Made by a program: the position numbers and the translations under genes. DNA of 64,000 bases from Sphagnum magellanicum (taxonomy: Eukaryota; Streptophyta; Sphagnopsida; Sphagnales; Sphagnaceae): NCBI GenBank assembly GCA_021904315.1, contig CM038922.1, positions 6,237,347-6,301,346 on the forward strand, in the 5' to 3' direction. Positions 36,216 to 48,517 of the stretch are shown piece after piece; position 1 is the stretch's first letter, and each line of letters opens with the position of its first letter. Below the pieces are notes generated by a model. It worked only from the letters and a program-made list of their open reading frames with translations, had not been told where the DNA came from and did not search any database.

Positions 36216-39063
36216 AATTCCAAAGCATGACAAGAGAGTTACAAGTTTGTTCACTCTCAATTGTTTTTAAAAAATCCATTGCATCAAGAAGAGTTCATAC
36301 AAGTTTCTAAACAATTCATTTCATATTTACCTCCTTAAATACTAGATCAAGACCAAGTTAATTCTACCTCTTCAAGGGTTTTGCCCTAGGTCTCTAGTAT
36401 TTCTATGTCATGTTCTTCAAAGAAAGTAAGTTAAGCATGGACCAAAAGCAAGACAAATTTAAATGAAGTACAAGGAGAAAAACAACACGTTGACTATCAT
36501 TGTCCCTCTTATAGCTCCTACAACCTCCTTCCTTCACTAACTAACTCCTACTCCTTGAAAAATAGCCACCATGCCTCTCCCTTCCACTTCAACCTTGTGT
36601 TCAATTCACTTCCTCATGTTGAGCACCCATTTGAACCACAATAATTCCTTCTGAGCTTGAGGAGATTACTTTTTGTATTTTTTGGAAATCATTTGCATTC
36701 AAAATGCATTATTTTATTACCTATTTATAAAGGAAATGAAAGTTTATATACCTTTTATTTATCAATAAATGTGGTAAATTTGGTAATTGAAAAATATCCA
36801 AATTCATTTACAAATGTAGTATCTTTAAGTTAACCTTTTTCATAAATTTTCACACACACATATATATATACCCAAAAAAATTCAGATTTTCCTATAAGCC
36901 AACCTTTTTCCATTATGCATGAACTCAAATTTAAATTTTAAAAAATTCAAAAATCACCCTTTATGTTCTAAAGGCCAACTAAAAAAACATCCTACTACCC
37001 TTAAATGTAACAATATCATTTGATTCATACCATGAACTTTTTTTCAAATTCTAGCATGAAAATTGAACACTAAGTCTTGACATTGACCTTTCATGATAAT
37101 TCTTGGTTGGAACTACACAAATTGAAAGATGAAATTTGGAATGAAAGAAAAGGTGAGACTGCATGCAAAAATAGGATGGATTAGGAAGAACATTTATGTG
37201 TATTACAAGCATAAGCATTTTGATCACACATCTATGGGTCACATATTCCTACATGTTGTAACATCCAATGTTTTTTTTTTAATTAACTATGAGTGCATTG
37301 CACTCTTTTTAAAATTTTCTTTAGATTTATTATATTTTTAGTTGAAAAGGTATTTTAAAGCAAAAAAAAAAAACACTCTTAAAAAGATGAAAAGTAAAAT
37401 TGCAAGTATAGGTGCAAACAAGATGCAATGAACCAACAACATTACTTTAGACAAGCACTTCATGTCCTTTTGCCCAAAAATAACTTTTTCATATGAATGA
37501 ATTTTTCACTGAAATATTTTACAAATTGTTATAAAAAATGCTTATAGTTGTCCCAATACATGATTTTATTTATTTATCATTTTTTAATAAATAAATTTTT
37601 TTTCTAGTATACAAAGTCCTTGTAGATTTTGTGTTGTGTCTTTAAAATGAAAACAAATTCAAATCATAACCAAAGATTCATTGTTTACATTTCATTTTAT
37701 TTTTTATAATAAGCTACAAATTTTTTTTAACAGATCATGCACATTATACCTCAATTATCTATGGTAAAAGATTCTTGAACTCTTAAAATTATACATCAAT
37801 TTGAAAATTTTTGAATTTTTTAAAGTTTTAAAATTCCACAGTTTTTAAAATATGATTTTTTTTTTTAATGTGGTTAATAGGTTTTTATCTTTTTAAATTT
37901 TTTCCATCAAAATGTTTCTATTATATAAGTCCTTTTGATAGTCCTTTGCAAAATTGACTGCTTTTCACACAATAGATGTTCATTTTCAAATGTTCCAAAT
38001 CAAAAACCTAAACCTAAAATTTCATGAAATGAATTTTTGATTTGAATTTTTTGACATTCATATGAATGAATAAACAATAACTTGTCATGATTGGCATGGT
38101 TTTAAATGGAAAAACATAAACATTTCTTTAAGTTTGACTAAGATTTAATGCCCTTTTTGGCTCAATGGATTCTGATTACATTCATATGAACATTTGTACA
38201 CATATATATGATGTAAAATATATTAGAAGTAAAAATTTTATATAATTTTCCATATTTTAAATTATTTTATTTATTTTCTAAAATTCTAATAATATTATCT
38301 TCAAAATAATAAACAATTACCTCATTTTGAACTAAAGTCATTTGTACATAAATGTAAATAATTGTATGTAATGTAAGTAACATCCTTGAACCTTTGAGCA
38401 ACCACCCCATAGTTTGCCTTACATGTTAAAAGCCACTACCATCCACTTAACTCCATTAGCATGTATCATGAAACACAACCCCCCTAGAGCTTATTCATGA
38501 GTAGTAGCATCCAAAAACACCTTGAGATCTTTCCACAAAAACCTTGCCTATTGATGAAAAATCCACCTAGCTCACTAGTATGTGTTGTGAACTTCAACTC
38601 CTTATGACTCCCATAGATATTGGCCTCTTATGAACAATCGTCTTGAAGAGCGACCTCCAAGTCACCTCATGATGCCATTGCATTCTCATTGTCCCTTATG
38701 CAAAAGTTGTCCAGTACAAAAGCACAAATAAAAAAACCTTTACCTTGAATTTGAAACAATGCTTAACCATGTCCCAAGTCTTACCCAAAACTAACCCCAC
38801 CCTATTTAAAACAAGCTAAGGTGTATCAAAAAAGAAGTCAACCTAATTGCTATGCTTTCAATGTAGGCTTACCCAAAACCTCACTCTTCCACTCCTCTTA
38901 TGATGATGTTTACATTATCCAATGGGGCTTCCCTTCAATTAGTCACAATTAACCTAGCAAAATGGCTCTCCCATTTATTAACAAAATTGGGTTAAGGTAA
39001 CTAAGCCTAACAATACCCAAGTGCAAAATTCCTAGCATACATAATACTATACTACTGTGGCCT
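36216..39063. other. AT-rich spacer, no gene seen
   Basis: No protein family is recognised on either strand. Compositional runs (TATATATA near 36,858, TTTATTTA near 37,568) and weak similarity to R3-type text near 37,700-37,980 are all that can be described. Confidence 0.4.
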
Positions 39064-39480
39064 GTGGCCGTGGCCCAAGTGTTACCACGTCCTCAACTGA
39101 TTTTTCCTTCCAAAACCTGGTTTTTTGGGAATTTATTTGAATTTTCAGAGGCAGAAATCACTTCAAAATCAATATCTCCCCCACTCGGAATCCACAACTT
39201 CCCAAATAAATTTCCAAGATCTTTCCAACAACACCAAAAGCACATTCCAATTCCTCTGAAATTTTCAGCTACAATTTAATTTAATTTAATTTTCAGCGAA
39301 GAAATCATTCAATATTCAAGAACTTTTGCACCACAAGTCTAAACAGCAATGGAACCAAAGCCCATGCAACCCTCCTTGTCAAGAGCTTTCCAAAGACACC
39401 AAGAACACAATCTGAAGCATCCCAGTTTGGTGGATCTCATAACTACAAAACAAAACAAACTACCTTCCTTCATTAGATAG
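39064..39480 (+). repeat. Dispersed repeat R4, copy 2
   Basis: It is collinear with 24,585-24,990 over about 400 bp, from TACCACGTCCTCAACTGAT to CCCAGTTTGGTGGATCTCAT and AACAAACTACCTTCCTTCAT. Divergence is mostly point changes and small deletions. The 71-codon frame here has an equally short, differing frame in the other copy, which argues against coding function. Confidence 0.75.
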
Positions 39481-39929
39481 ATTTTACCCCCTATTTCATG
39501 TGTACAATAGAACCCTAGAATGGGGGCAATCCAAAGGCCTAGAATGAACTGATAGTTGAGTCAGATCCCACATTTTGGGCTCGACTTGTGACCTTTACCA
39601 TTCATAAATTAGCACATTCAACAAAGGTTTCCATAAATGTATATAAATCTTAAGGTGTAGGAGGGAAGGTTTTTACACCTACTTTTTAAAGAATGGGAAT
39701 TATTTTCCACCTACTTATAGGCAAAATATATATTTCTCACACTTTACTTGTAATATCCCTCCTCTTTTCAAGGAAGGATATTCAAGAATAAATAAAGTGC
39801 CCTCCAAAATACACTTAGGAAATTTCTCCAATTGGTTTTTGTGAACTATGGAACACACCTCTATTATCCTAAACTCTATAATGACTTGTGCAGCTTATGT
39901 CATTGACCCAAGTGTGAACTTGTTACTCA

Positions 39930-40424
39930 ACCATCAATTCCTTCCAAAACCATTTTAGCTATTTAATTGAATTTTCAATGACCAAAAACTAATTCAAAAT
40001 TCCAAAATTTCTTGCACCTTAGATCTAAAAGTTTCCAAATCACACCTTCATTAAATCTTACTCACTAAAGGCTTTTTCAACAATACATACAAAAGCCTGC
40101 CCAAATTCCCCTATAATTTCTCAGTTTGGATTTAAATAAAATTTCAATAAAAAAACATTGTTCAATATTCAATAGCTCCTCCATTGGATTTATATAAATT
40201 TTCAATAAAAATTTTTTTTTCAATATTCAATAGTTCCTCCATTGGATTTAAATAAATTTTCAATAAAAAAAACATTGTTCAATATTCAATAGCTCCTCCA
40301 TTGTAACTCAAAACATTATGAAACCAATTCAGTGCACCCTTACTTATTGAGAGCTTTGTCCCAAGAGTAACAAGAGCACAGCAAGAGGCACTACAATTTG
40401 GAGGATCTCAAGGTGCAAAACAAA
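39930..40424 (+). repeat. R4-related diverged copy with a triplicated phrase
   Basis: It has R4-like order (CTTCCAAAACCATTTTAGC, AATTGAATTTTCA, AGAGCTTTG, ACAAGAGCACAGCAAGAGGC, TTTGGAGGATCTCA) at lower similarity. Within it, GCTCCTCCATTGGATTTA(A/T)A followed by ATAAATTTTCAATAAAAA is repeated three times between about 40,130 and 40,310. It abuts R1 copy C directly. Confidence 0.5.
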
Positions 40425-40759
40425 CAAGGGGTGTACACATCACACTATGGCCTTGCCATTTACATTCAAAAGTATTTTAAGGCAAAAGAAGAATTATGGA
40501 AACTCAAATATTTCACCATACAAAAATATAATCTTCAAAAAAATCCTCTAAAAGAAACCAAAATCCTTCAAGATATTATAACTCTATAATAATAACTAAT
40601 CTCAAGTTTCAACACAAGCCAAAATATCATCTTTCAAAAATCCTCATATAAAAATAGACCTATTATTATTACCTAGGGGCCAAAATCCCTTAAGCTACTA
40701 CTATACTCTATAATGAATCTAAACACAATATCCTTGCCTACCAAGGCAAGGCCAACAAA
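40425..40759 (+). repeat. Dispersed repeat R1, copy C
   Basis: It is collinear with copy B across its whole length. The 3' hairpin is CCTTGCCT (40,732-40,739), ACCA, AGGCAAGG (40,744-40,751), then CCAACAAA. The hairpin arms differ in sequence and position from copy B, yet both pair perfectly. Confidence 0.85.
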
Positions 40760-43700
40760 TGATGTGTTCCCAAATATTATATCAGACTCTTTATTTTTAC
40801 TTCTGAAAAAAAATTATTTCTGAAAAATAAAATAATTTTTTTGAAAATTTTAACATTTCTAAAAACAATTGTTTACCACATTCAACATAAAAATTTTAAC
40901 ATTAATTTGTTATAGGCATTTAGTCATTGTGGGAACCCAATTTAGTGTGAACAAAGATTTTAACTTTTAGCACACAAGCATGATCCTATGAATGGTTTAG
41001 TGATCTGCTTTACTAGGTTTAGGGTTAGGGTTGGTATCCAACAATTTCATAGAAACTCAACATATAAACTTTTTTTCTCCATGGTTTCAGAAAGCATTAC
41101 CTATATATTAAAATATTAAAATATTATTTTTTTTTTAAAAAAAATTTTTAAAAACTCTCTCAATGGCAAGGAACTGGAACTATGTCTCATTATTTATTTG
41201 TTCACATAAAAGGCACATTACCTAAGACTTTGGGCAGCCTGAACTTTTCCAGGCCTGACCATCTTCAAGTCATGATAACTCTGTTACTGGAGGACCTTGA
41301 GAACACAGGAAAAACTTAAATTATTAAATTTTTATTTTATTTTAAAAAAAAAGGTGCCGGTTTTCAGTATAATCACCAGAAGATTTCAGTTTTTTTTTTT
41401 TTTGGGTCAGTTTATTGTTTTTTTCATTCCACTGGGTTTTAATTAGAGAGTGCACTTTTCTTCATGAGTTTCTGTGCAAAAGTGGCCAAAAAAAAGCTTA
41501 AATGGGTATTTTCCCCTTTGTCCCCCCAAAAAAGGAAAAATAAAAATAAAATAAATTGCATGACTGCAATAACTATCAATGTAAGATTATTTTCAAATGA
41601 TAAAATATGACTTGAAATTGTGATTTATCATCACAATCTTTTTTTTTTCTTTTTTTAAGGATGCCTTAGATTGTGGTTTTAAATTCAAATTCATTTGTGT
41701 AAGATATTTTGATAAATGATTTTAAAAACTAATCAAGCTTTTAAAGGTTGATAAAAAAAATTCCCTCACTAAAATCATCTCCAGCGGTGCTCAGTATGTT
41801 ATCCTCCACAGTAAAATTAGATGAAGAAAAGTGAAACTATACCAGCTTGGCTGAGGAGAATGGTTTTGGCTCAGCAGAATTCCACAGTTTGCTGTGGCTG
41901 ATAAAAGGCAAAGCAACGGTGTGTACCAGCAGAAAGGAGTGTAATAAAGATGATATGACTGCTGCTCAGTGTTTCTGATTGGCCCATCATAATGATTGGT
42001 CCAGGTGGTTTGTTATTAGTAGTTCCCCCACCTATTTGCTATCCCACTTTCAGGGGTGGCAACAAAGTATACAACTAAACTTGGATGTGAAAAATAGTTT
42101 TGCAGGGTCGTATACTAAGCACCACTGGGGATGTTCTAATACTTTTTCAAATCCAACTCATTTAAGATCTCAATTTTGCCACATGTGGTCTTGATATTAA
42201 GATCCTTGTTTTGACCATAGTAGAAGCTCTCTTTTTTTGTTGAGGAGTTGAGATGTTTATCTATGACTTGCACAAGAGCTTCTCAATATAGGAAGACTTT
42301 ATAACAGCTTTTCACAAATTCATAACTTTTGTTTTTTAAATCCAAAATCTCAGCTTCAACTTGAGTTAAGTTTTCAATCATTTTTGTCTTTAAGGGAAGA
42401 AGAGTGTAAGAGAAAACTAAAGTCGCCATTACTTGCTATGCTTGTTTGGACAATTTAAGGTGCTTCTACCTTAAAATGGAATGTCAATGCCTTTGTAAAA
42501 GGTGCTCATTATTTGTTTTTAGGCTTAATCTTATCTTCAACTTTGCCAAGCTTCATCATTGTGGTTTTTGGGGGCAATCTTGTTCTTTGGACATTCCTAG
42601 AAGAGAATTGAGCAAGAGGACAAGAGCATGTTGATGTGATACTATTGCATTTGGAATGAGAAGCTTTCAAAGGGTAATGGCATTGATGTCACCCAAACAA
42701 ATAGCAAATCCATCATACTTCATTGAACACTTGGAATCCCTAATGAGCATGTTGTCATATTCTATCTTCTCCATCATGCACTCAAAAGAAAAAAAAATTG
42801 GAGATCTCACCAAATTCTTGAACTCCCTTCCATGCTTGTTATACCCAATGAATAAATGCCAAAAATACATTTTTTATTTTTAGCATCCATAAATAAACAA
42901 AATTGTGTTGTCTTTTAGAAACATTTCTAACTAGAAGAACATAATAATGGTTTTCTTTGAGTGAGGCCTTGCACAAAGTTGCCTTAAATTACACTTAAAT
43001 GGCAATTTTCAAGCATCCTTTGAAATCTAAGGCTCGACAAGTCCCTTGCAAGTGTGCACTTGGAAAGGCTTCAAAAGAAATTACTTGAAAATTTGGAAAC
43101 AAGTTTTCAAATGATTCTGTTGGTTGACTATAATTTTAAATTTTCCAAAGAAGAAGCCAATATCTGTGAAGTCTATGTAATTCCCAAATGTGAATTTGGA
43201 TTAGCAAAACTTGACCATGGTTAATTTAAACATTACAACCCTACAAATTACTTCACATTTGAGCTACTTACTATTTATAAACATAGTTAAGTTACCAAGT
43301 TATTTTTATATTTGAGAATATTTGAACATGTTGTTTAAGTTTTTTTAATTACCAAAAAAAAAAATTAATTAACCATAATAAATAAACATGTGATAGCTTG
43401 AACAAACGAGATATTCATTTTCATAAAGTAACATGCATTCCAACAATTAACACTTACAAAAGCTAACTTATGAAAGAAAAACGCAAAGCCCAAGAGAAGA
43501 TTATTTTTAAAATAATAATAATAATTTATTTATTTATTTATTTTAAAATTATTTATTATATTTATTTTTTTAATTATTTATTATATTTTAAAATTTTATT
43601 AAATTTTTTATTTTGAAAAAAAACTCAACAACTTGTGTGATCTTAAGGTTTGTGATGCTCTATTATTAAGGGTGATGAAAAAGTTCTACTTGAAAGACAT

Positions 43701-43842
43701 TCCAAAACTTGGGGGCAAAGTCCCATCCATATCTATGGGCACAAAGTGAGGTGGTGCTATTGGGAACACATTGGGAACTTGAGGAACATGTTGTTGACCC
43801 CGAGCTCATCAATGGGGAACTTGATAAGAACACCGTAAGAAT
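40760..43842. other. Spacer, no gene recognised
   Basis: Short telomere-like TTTAGGGTTAGGG text occurs at about 41,018. Plus-strand frames of 60-75 codons (41,979, 42,446 and 42,656) lack known motifs. An ATTATTT(A/T)TTT-rich stretch occupies about 43,500-43,610. Confidence 0.4.
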
Positions 43843-43859
43843 GTGGGAACTATAAAGGT

Positions 43860-44320
43860 TGGGTGTTTCTTTGAATGTTTTAGGGAACGGTTAGTTAGTT
43901 CCGGTTCTTTAAATATTCCAGAATCAGAGAACCGTGGGTTCCAACTCTTTGATAAAAATTCCGAATCAAAGAATAGTCGGCTTCCGTTAATTTCAAAACC
44001 CTTAAAAGAACGGACGGTTCCACTAAAGAACCACCAATTCTTTAAACTTTTTCACAGTTTTTTTGGAATTACACAATTACATACCAAAAGCAGTTCCTTT
44101 GTTTTGAGAACCGGAGGGTAAGTTTATATAACCAATTTCTGTTGTTTCAACACCCCTTCAAAGAACCGATGGTTTCCGGAAAAGAGCCTGGCAGTGTTTT
44201 TTTTGTTGGCTTTTCCCTTAGTCTTGAGAACCGATTGGTCTGAACCTTTTGATAAACCGGAGGCCAGGTACATTTATACCCGTCTTATGTCCGGAGGTTA
44301 TCTGCCCCCTTTTAAGAACC
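43860..44320 (+). repeat. Irregular array of GAACCG / CCGGTT words
   Basis: AACCG or its complement CGGTT occurs roughly ten times in about 460 bp, often as AGAACCG followed by a G-rich or TGG-containing word (about 43,938, 44,108, 44,164, 44,228 and 44,317). Phrases such as CTTTGATAAAAATTCCGAATCAAAGAA add local symmetry. The array ends just before the TATA box of the gene at 44,468. It could be a decayed tandem repeat or a promoter-proximal element. Confidence 0.45.
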
Positions 44321-44351
44321 GTCCCGCTCCTACCTTCCAGGGCAGGGAGCC

Positions 44352-44359
44352 TATAAAAA
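44352..44359 (+). promoter_or_regulatory. TATA box of the Rab3GAP2-like gene
   Basis: TATAAAAA lies 108 bp upstream of the ATG at 44,468, in a GC-rich context. The purine-rich GAAGAAGAAGAAAAAGAAG leader follows, ending at the AACAATGG start context. Confidence 0.65.
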
Positions 44360-44467
44360 CACAAGTAGAAAGGAGGAGAAGTCCTAGGGTTTAAGCTCGT
44401 TTGCGTCTCTCTGGACTCTGGACGCACCAGGAGCTCGTTCGAAGAAGAAGAAAAAGAAGAAAGAACA

Positions 44468-47400
44468 ATGGCAAGCACATCATCAGGGGCAGCGGGGTAC
44501 AGAGGATTGCAGCTCTGCGGTAGCATCCCCACTGAAGAGCTGAGCGCCGTGAATTCTCGTTGGCTAGATGATGCCGCGCTCCTTGTGGCCATGACGCACC
44601 AGCAACAGATGGCAATCGCAGTGAACCGCACCATCGTCATGCGCCTGTCGTGGGCCATTATCAGTGGAGGAGGAGGAGGAGGAGGAGGAGGAGGAGATCA
44701 ATCTCCTCCTTCTCCAATGGTGCGGAAAGTGGGGAGTTGTCTGGAGTCCGATGAGCAATTGACTGCCATGGAGTGGGTGGTGTTCGAAGCTGCTACCGTG
44801 TTAGCTGTCGGTACTTCCTTTGGAGCGCTGCTTCTGTTCTCCCAGAAAGGCAACTTGTTGATCAAGCAGGTACCGGAATCCATCTCATCTTCCAAGCTTT
44901 TGGAAACAAAGGGGGGGGTGAAAAAGAGTCGCCTCCTTGCAACCATAAGATTTTTTCTTGAGATCAACCGATGTGCTGATCTAGGGTTTCCAAAACCCTA
45001 GACTCAATTATCTGCGAATCAATGGACTTCTCTCCTGGATTGTAGAATCCCTATCATGTACCAGTGTTTGTATCAGTCTTTCTTCAATTGATAATGTCTC
45101 TTCTGTCCAGTTGATACTCTCGCATGTTTCTGGATGTGTGTTTTCTGCTGTACTAGGGTTTCCTGAAATCTTTCATTGTTGCAGAATCTGCTATTTACTC
45201 CTACCCTAATCTTGCCTGCCCTTGTCTCGTGTCCATGTGAATTCTTCTGTTCAGCTTGGTTCCTCTGTAGAATTTTCTTGGTGCCCTCCTTTCAGAATTG
45301 GATTGTAATCACATACTTTGATGCCCAGTTCTGCAATTTTATTCCTCTGCCCTCTGAGGTTAGTGGCAGCTAGTAGATGTCTGAAAGTTCTTGTGCTAAT
45401 TTCATCTACAAATTTCTTCAACAATGAACTTCAATGTAGAAGGGATGTGTAATTGCTATTAATACTTTTAGGATTTTCAAAATGCAGTCTGATAGATGTA
45501 AAATACAAAGCACCTCAATTCAAGGTTGATTCAATTCGCAGTTTGGTGATGATTTGAAAAGGCACCCAATCTGAATATGATCCAGAATGCATAAGGATCC
45601 AATTCAGATTTTCTGAGTCTTAAGACATTGGATGTGACTGCAGTTTGGGATATGCCTGATGACTTGCTCTTCTTTTGACCAGTACTTCCATTCTGATCCA
45701 GTTCTACGGCTTCGTGTACGAAGTGAACCGTTGGGACACATGAGCAACGACACTTCAGAGGATCTTTGCATCATATATCCCAAGGCAATTGCCCGCATTG
45801 AAACTCGTGATCTTTTGGTTAGCTCCTTTACCATCTCAATTGCTCAGTGCAAGTCAAAAGGGCAGGATTGAAGTTGGAACCCCATGAGTTTGGCAGTTGT
45901 CTAGAATGCCAGCTCTCCCTTGGGTTTAGCAAGTGCTTCAAATTTCAAAAATCTGATCATTATAGGGGTAAAGTTGTTGGTGCACAGGAAATTACGAGAA
46001 AGAGAGGGGATGGAGGGGGAGGGGCTACTAGGATGGAGAGTTGGAGGAGAAGGGTTGGATGGTGAACCGCCCCCAAATAGACTTCCTTTTCTGATGTGGA
46101 ATGTGAACAAGGCAGCAGCAGGTTTGGTTTGTGCTGATGGGGCCGTTGTGGGTTTGATGCCACCACCTCTTTTGGAGCAACAGGTTTTGACCTTTGTCTT
46201 GCATTCAGAAATGATGTCAGTTGCAATAAATGTGCAAGACTAATGTGCTCAACTTCTGTTTTTTTTTCATCTTCTTTCTTTTTCCATGTGTTCTTGAAGT
46301 GGAATGTATAGTTCTGTGACCATGTACATTCTCTAAGACAACCTTCAGGTTCAATGGATAAGCTCCTGCAGTTGATGAAGTTATTGTTGATGGCAGTCTA
46401 GACGGCACTATGCTGCTTTGACTGTAGGACCTGATTCCACACTGGCAGCTTTCAGGTGAGCATGTCAAATCAAGGTACTGGTGAAATTGAGAGAATAATG
46501 ACATAGTTCTAGGTCCAACTAGAATGTAGAAAGCATCTTGACTTTTGGGACTGATCAAGCATTGGATTCTATGTGCTATTGTCATCCATTATGTCGTATC
46601 CTAAATATGAGATGGTACCACAAATATGGAAGGACCTGCTCTATATCGGTCACTGGATAAGTACGTGGTGTGAAGCTGGTTCAGTAGTCTGTCTAACCAA
46701 AGCAAATCCAGTTGAGCCTCATGTAGCATACAGTAACTTGCATTGTATGAAGGTATTTTCAGTTCTCCTACTGAGTTTGTAACTTTGATGGAAGAATTGG
46801 TGACTTAATGTGGTGTTTACCAGGGTATCAGGAGACAAGAACAGTAGCTTAGTGGGTGTTATCATGGACAACTTGATGCCAGCCACTGTGACAAAAATCG
46901 CATCTTTGACTAAGAGGTTTTGGCAAAGAGATGAGAATTCTGAGTCCAACAGACCAACTGAAGTCAGCCCCCAGGCATTTTCACGAGGTAAAAGTCATTC
47001 TTATTGTTTGGTCTGGTGAGGGAGAAGGCCTCTTGTTTTGTTCCTTCATGGCCTCAATTGTGTTCTGTGGTAAGGGCTCACAAAAGGTCAAATGAATGCA
47101 AATGGATTGAGTAAGAGATCTTCACCTAATGAGGGTGTAGATGCAGTCAGATTTTGGCTTGGAGAACTGAGAATGATGTCTGTTGATTGCAGCATCACTT
47201 GTCACTTGTTTGAAGGACCCTGTGAGGAAAGGGGAGAGGCTGGCAGTGGCACCTGGTGGTTCCTTGGCTGCTGTAGCTGACTCATTAGGCCGTGTGCTGC
47301 TTGTTGATGTACATGCTGTTGTGGTGGTGCGCATTTGGAAGGCATGTGCTATAAGTCTTCACCTCATAGGAAATGCTTAGATTTCCTCAAGACACAAAGT

Positions 47401-48517
47401 ATAGCTTGAAGGTGAAGCCTTAGGGGCTAACATCGCCTCTGAGATTGGTTGCAGAGGTCCTTAATGACTTATGATTTCAACACTGTTATCGCACCTTCTG
47501 TTCATTTCTGACAGAAGGTCATTGCAAAATGTGCAGGGCTACCGGGATGCCCACTGTCTATTTTTGGAGGCACCTGTGGATGGGAGTGCTAGCTATGGGG
47601 ACCTACATCACCCATATCTTCTATCACAGAAGAGACAGGAGTTTTGTTTATGCTTGGCCATCCATGCACCACGGAGGGGTGTTGTTGAGGTGCATTGTAA
47701 CTCCCTGCATTGAAACTATGTCAGCCATAGGTGGGCTAGGATGACTGAATGCATGTGTTTTAGATGTTGGTCAGGGAGGCAGTCGGGAAGCTTTTACAAA
47801 GGTGAAGGCCCTGGTTTGTAGAGGGAACCATATGATGGGTTGAGTTATTGTGTTAGTTTTCTCTTCTTGAGTTACATTAAAATTGTACCAGCTGCCAATT
47901 AGGAGGATCCAAACCTGAAACCTTAGATAAGCATGCTATAGCTAGTAACGTAATGGTGCTGGTGTTCCTCTTTATCTGCTTATGCTTTTATGTGAATCAT
48001 CATGTTTACCACTTAGATTTCTCTGCTAGAAGCATGATGTTTAGGACACAGCTAGCTAGCCCATGAGTATCTTGGAGAATTCCAGATCTGCAACCCTGGG
48101 AGGTCCCTTAACATCTGCAATATCACTCTCAACTGTTTGGCATTTGTTCATTCCTAGTCCTTCATCAACCCTTCATCTTCATAGCTTATCAGTATGTGTC
48201 CCAGAGTGATCATGTTGCATTAGTTTTATTGTACCTGTGGTCTGTTGCAATTCTGCTAATTTTATAGGTGGGACTAGCAGGTGTGGCAAATGCGGCATGG
48301 GGCACGGGTGGCAAATATCAGGGTTCCTGAGAGCTGCTGCCTAGTGCAGCCTTCCTGTAAGCTGAGAAATTTCTTGGATTTGGATTCACAAAATTTGGAT
48401 CATGAGTATGAGGAGCACGAGATGTTTGAGCCAGCAAAGGTCTATATTCTTCAGGGGTATTCAGGTAATATCTCTTTGATAAACCCTTTCATGCCTGTGA
48501 AAAAGAAGCTGTTTTGA
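44468..48517 (+). CDS. RAB3GAP2: Rab3GAP regulatory subunit N-terminal domain protein
   Basis: Predicted homologue (about 494 residues) of the non-catalytic Rab3 GTPase-activating subunit. In animals that subunit pairs with Rab3GAP1 in Rab regulation; the plant role is less clear. Exons: 44,468-44,869; 45,683-45,817; about 45,934-45,967 and 46,032-46,183 (both starts tentative); 46,397-46,455; 46,824-46,987; 47,193-47,341; 47,537-47,689; 48,281-48,517. Diagnostic pieces are TAMEWVVFEAATVLAVGTS, DPVLRLRVR, LCIIYPKAIARI, MWNVNK, VGLMPPPLLE, SSLVG, KGERLAVAPGGSLAAVADSL, RIWK joined to GYRDA, CLCLAIHAPRRGVVEV and VWQMRHGARV. The sixth intron junction in this list, after RIWK, uses GC-AG. Exon 1 has a GGA-encoded poly-Gly run. 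The end is chosen because SGNISLINPF aligns with the C-terminal SGQVS-type text of plant relatives as I recall them. Confidence 0.85.
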
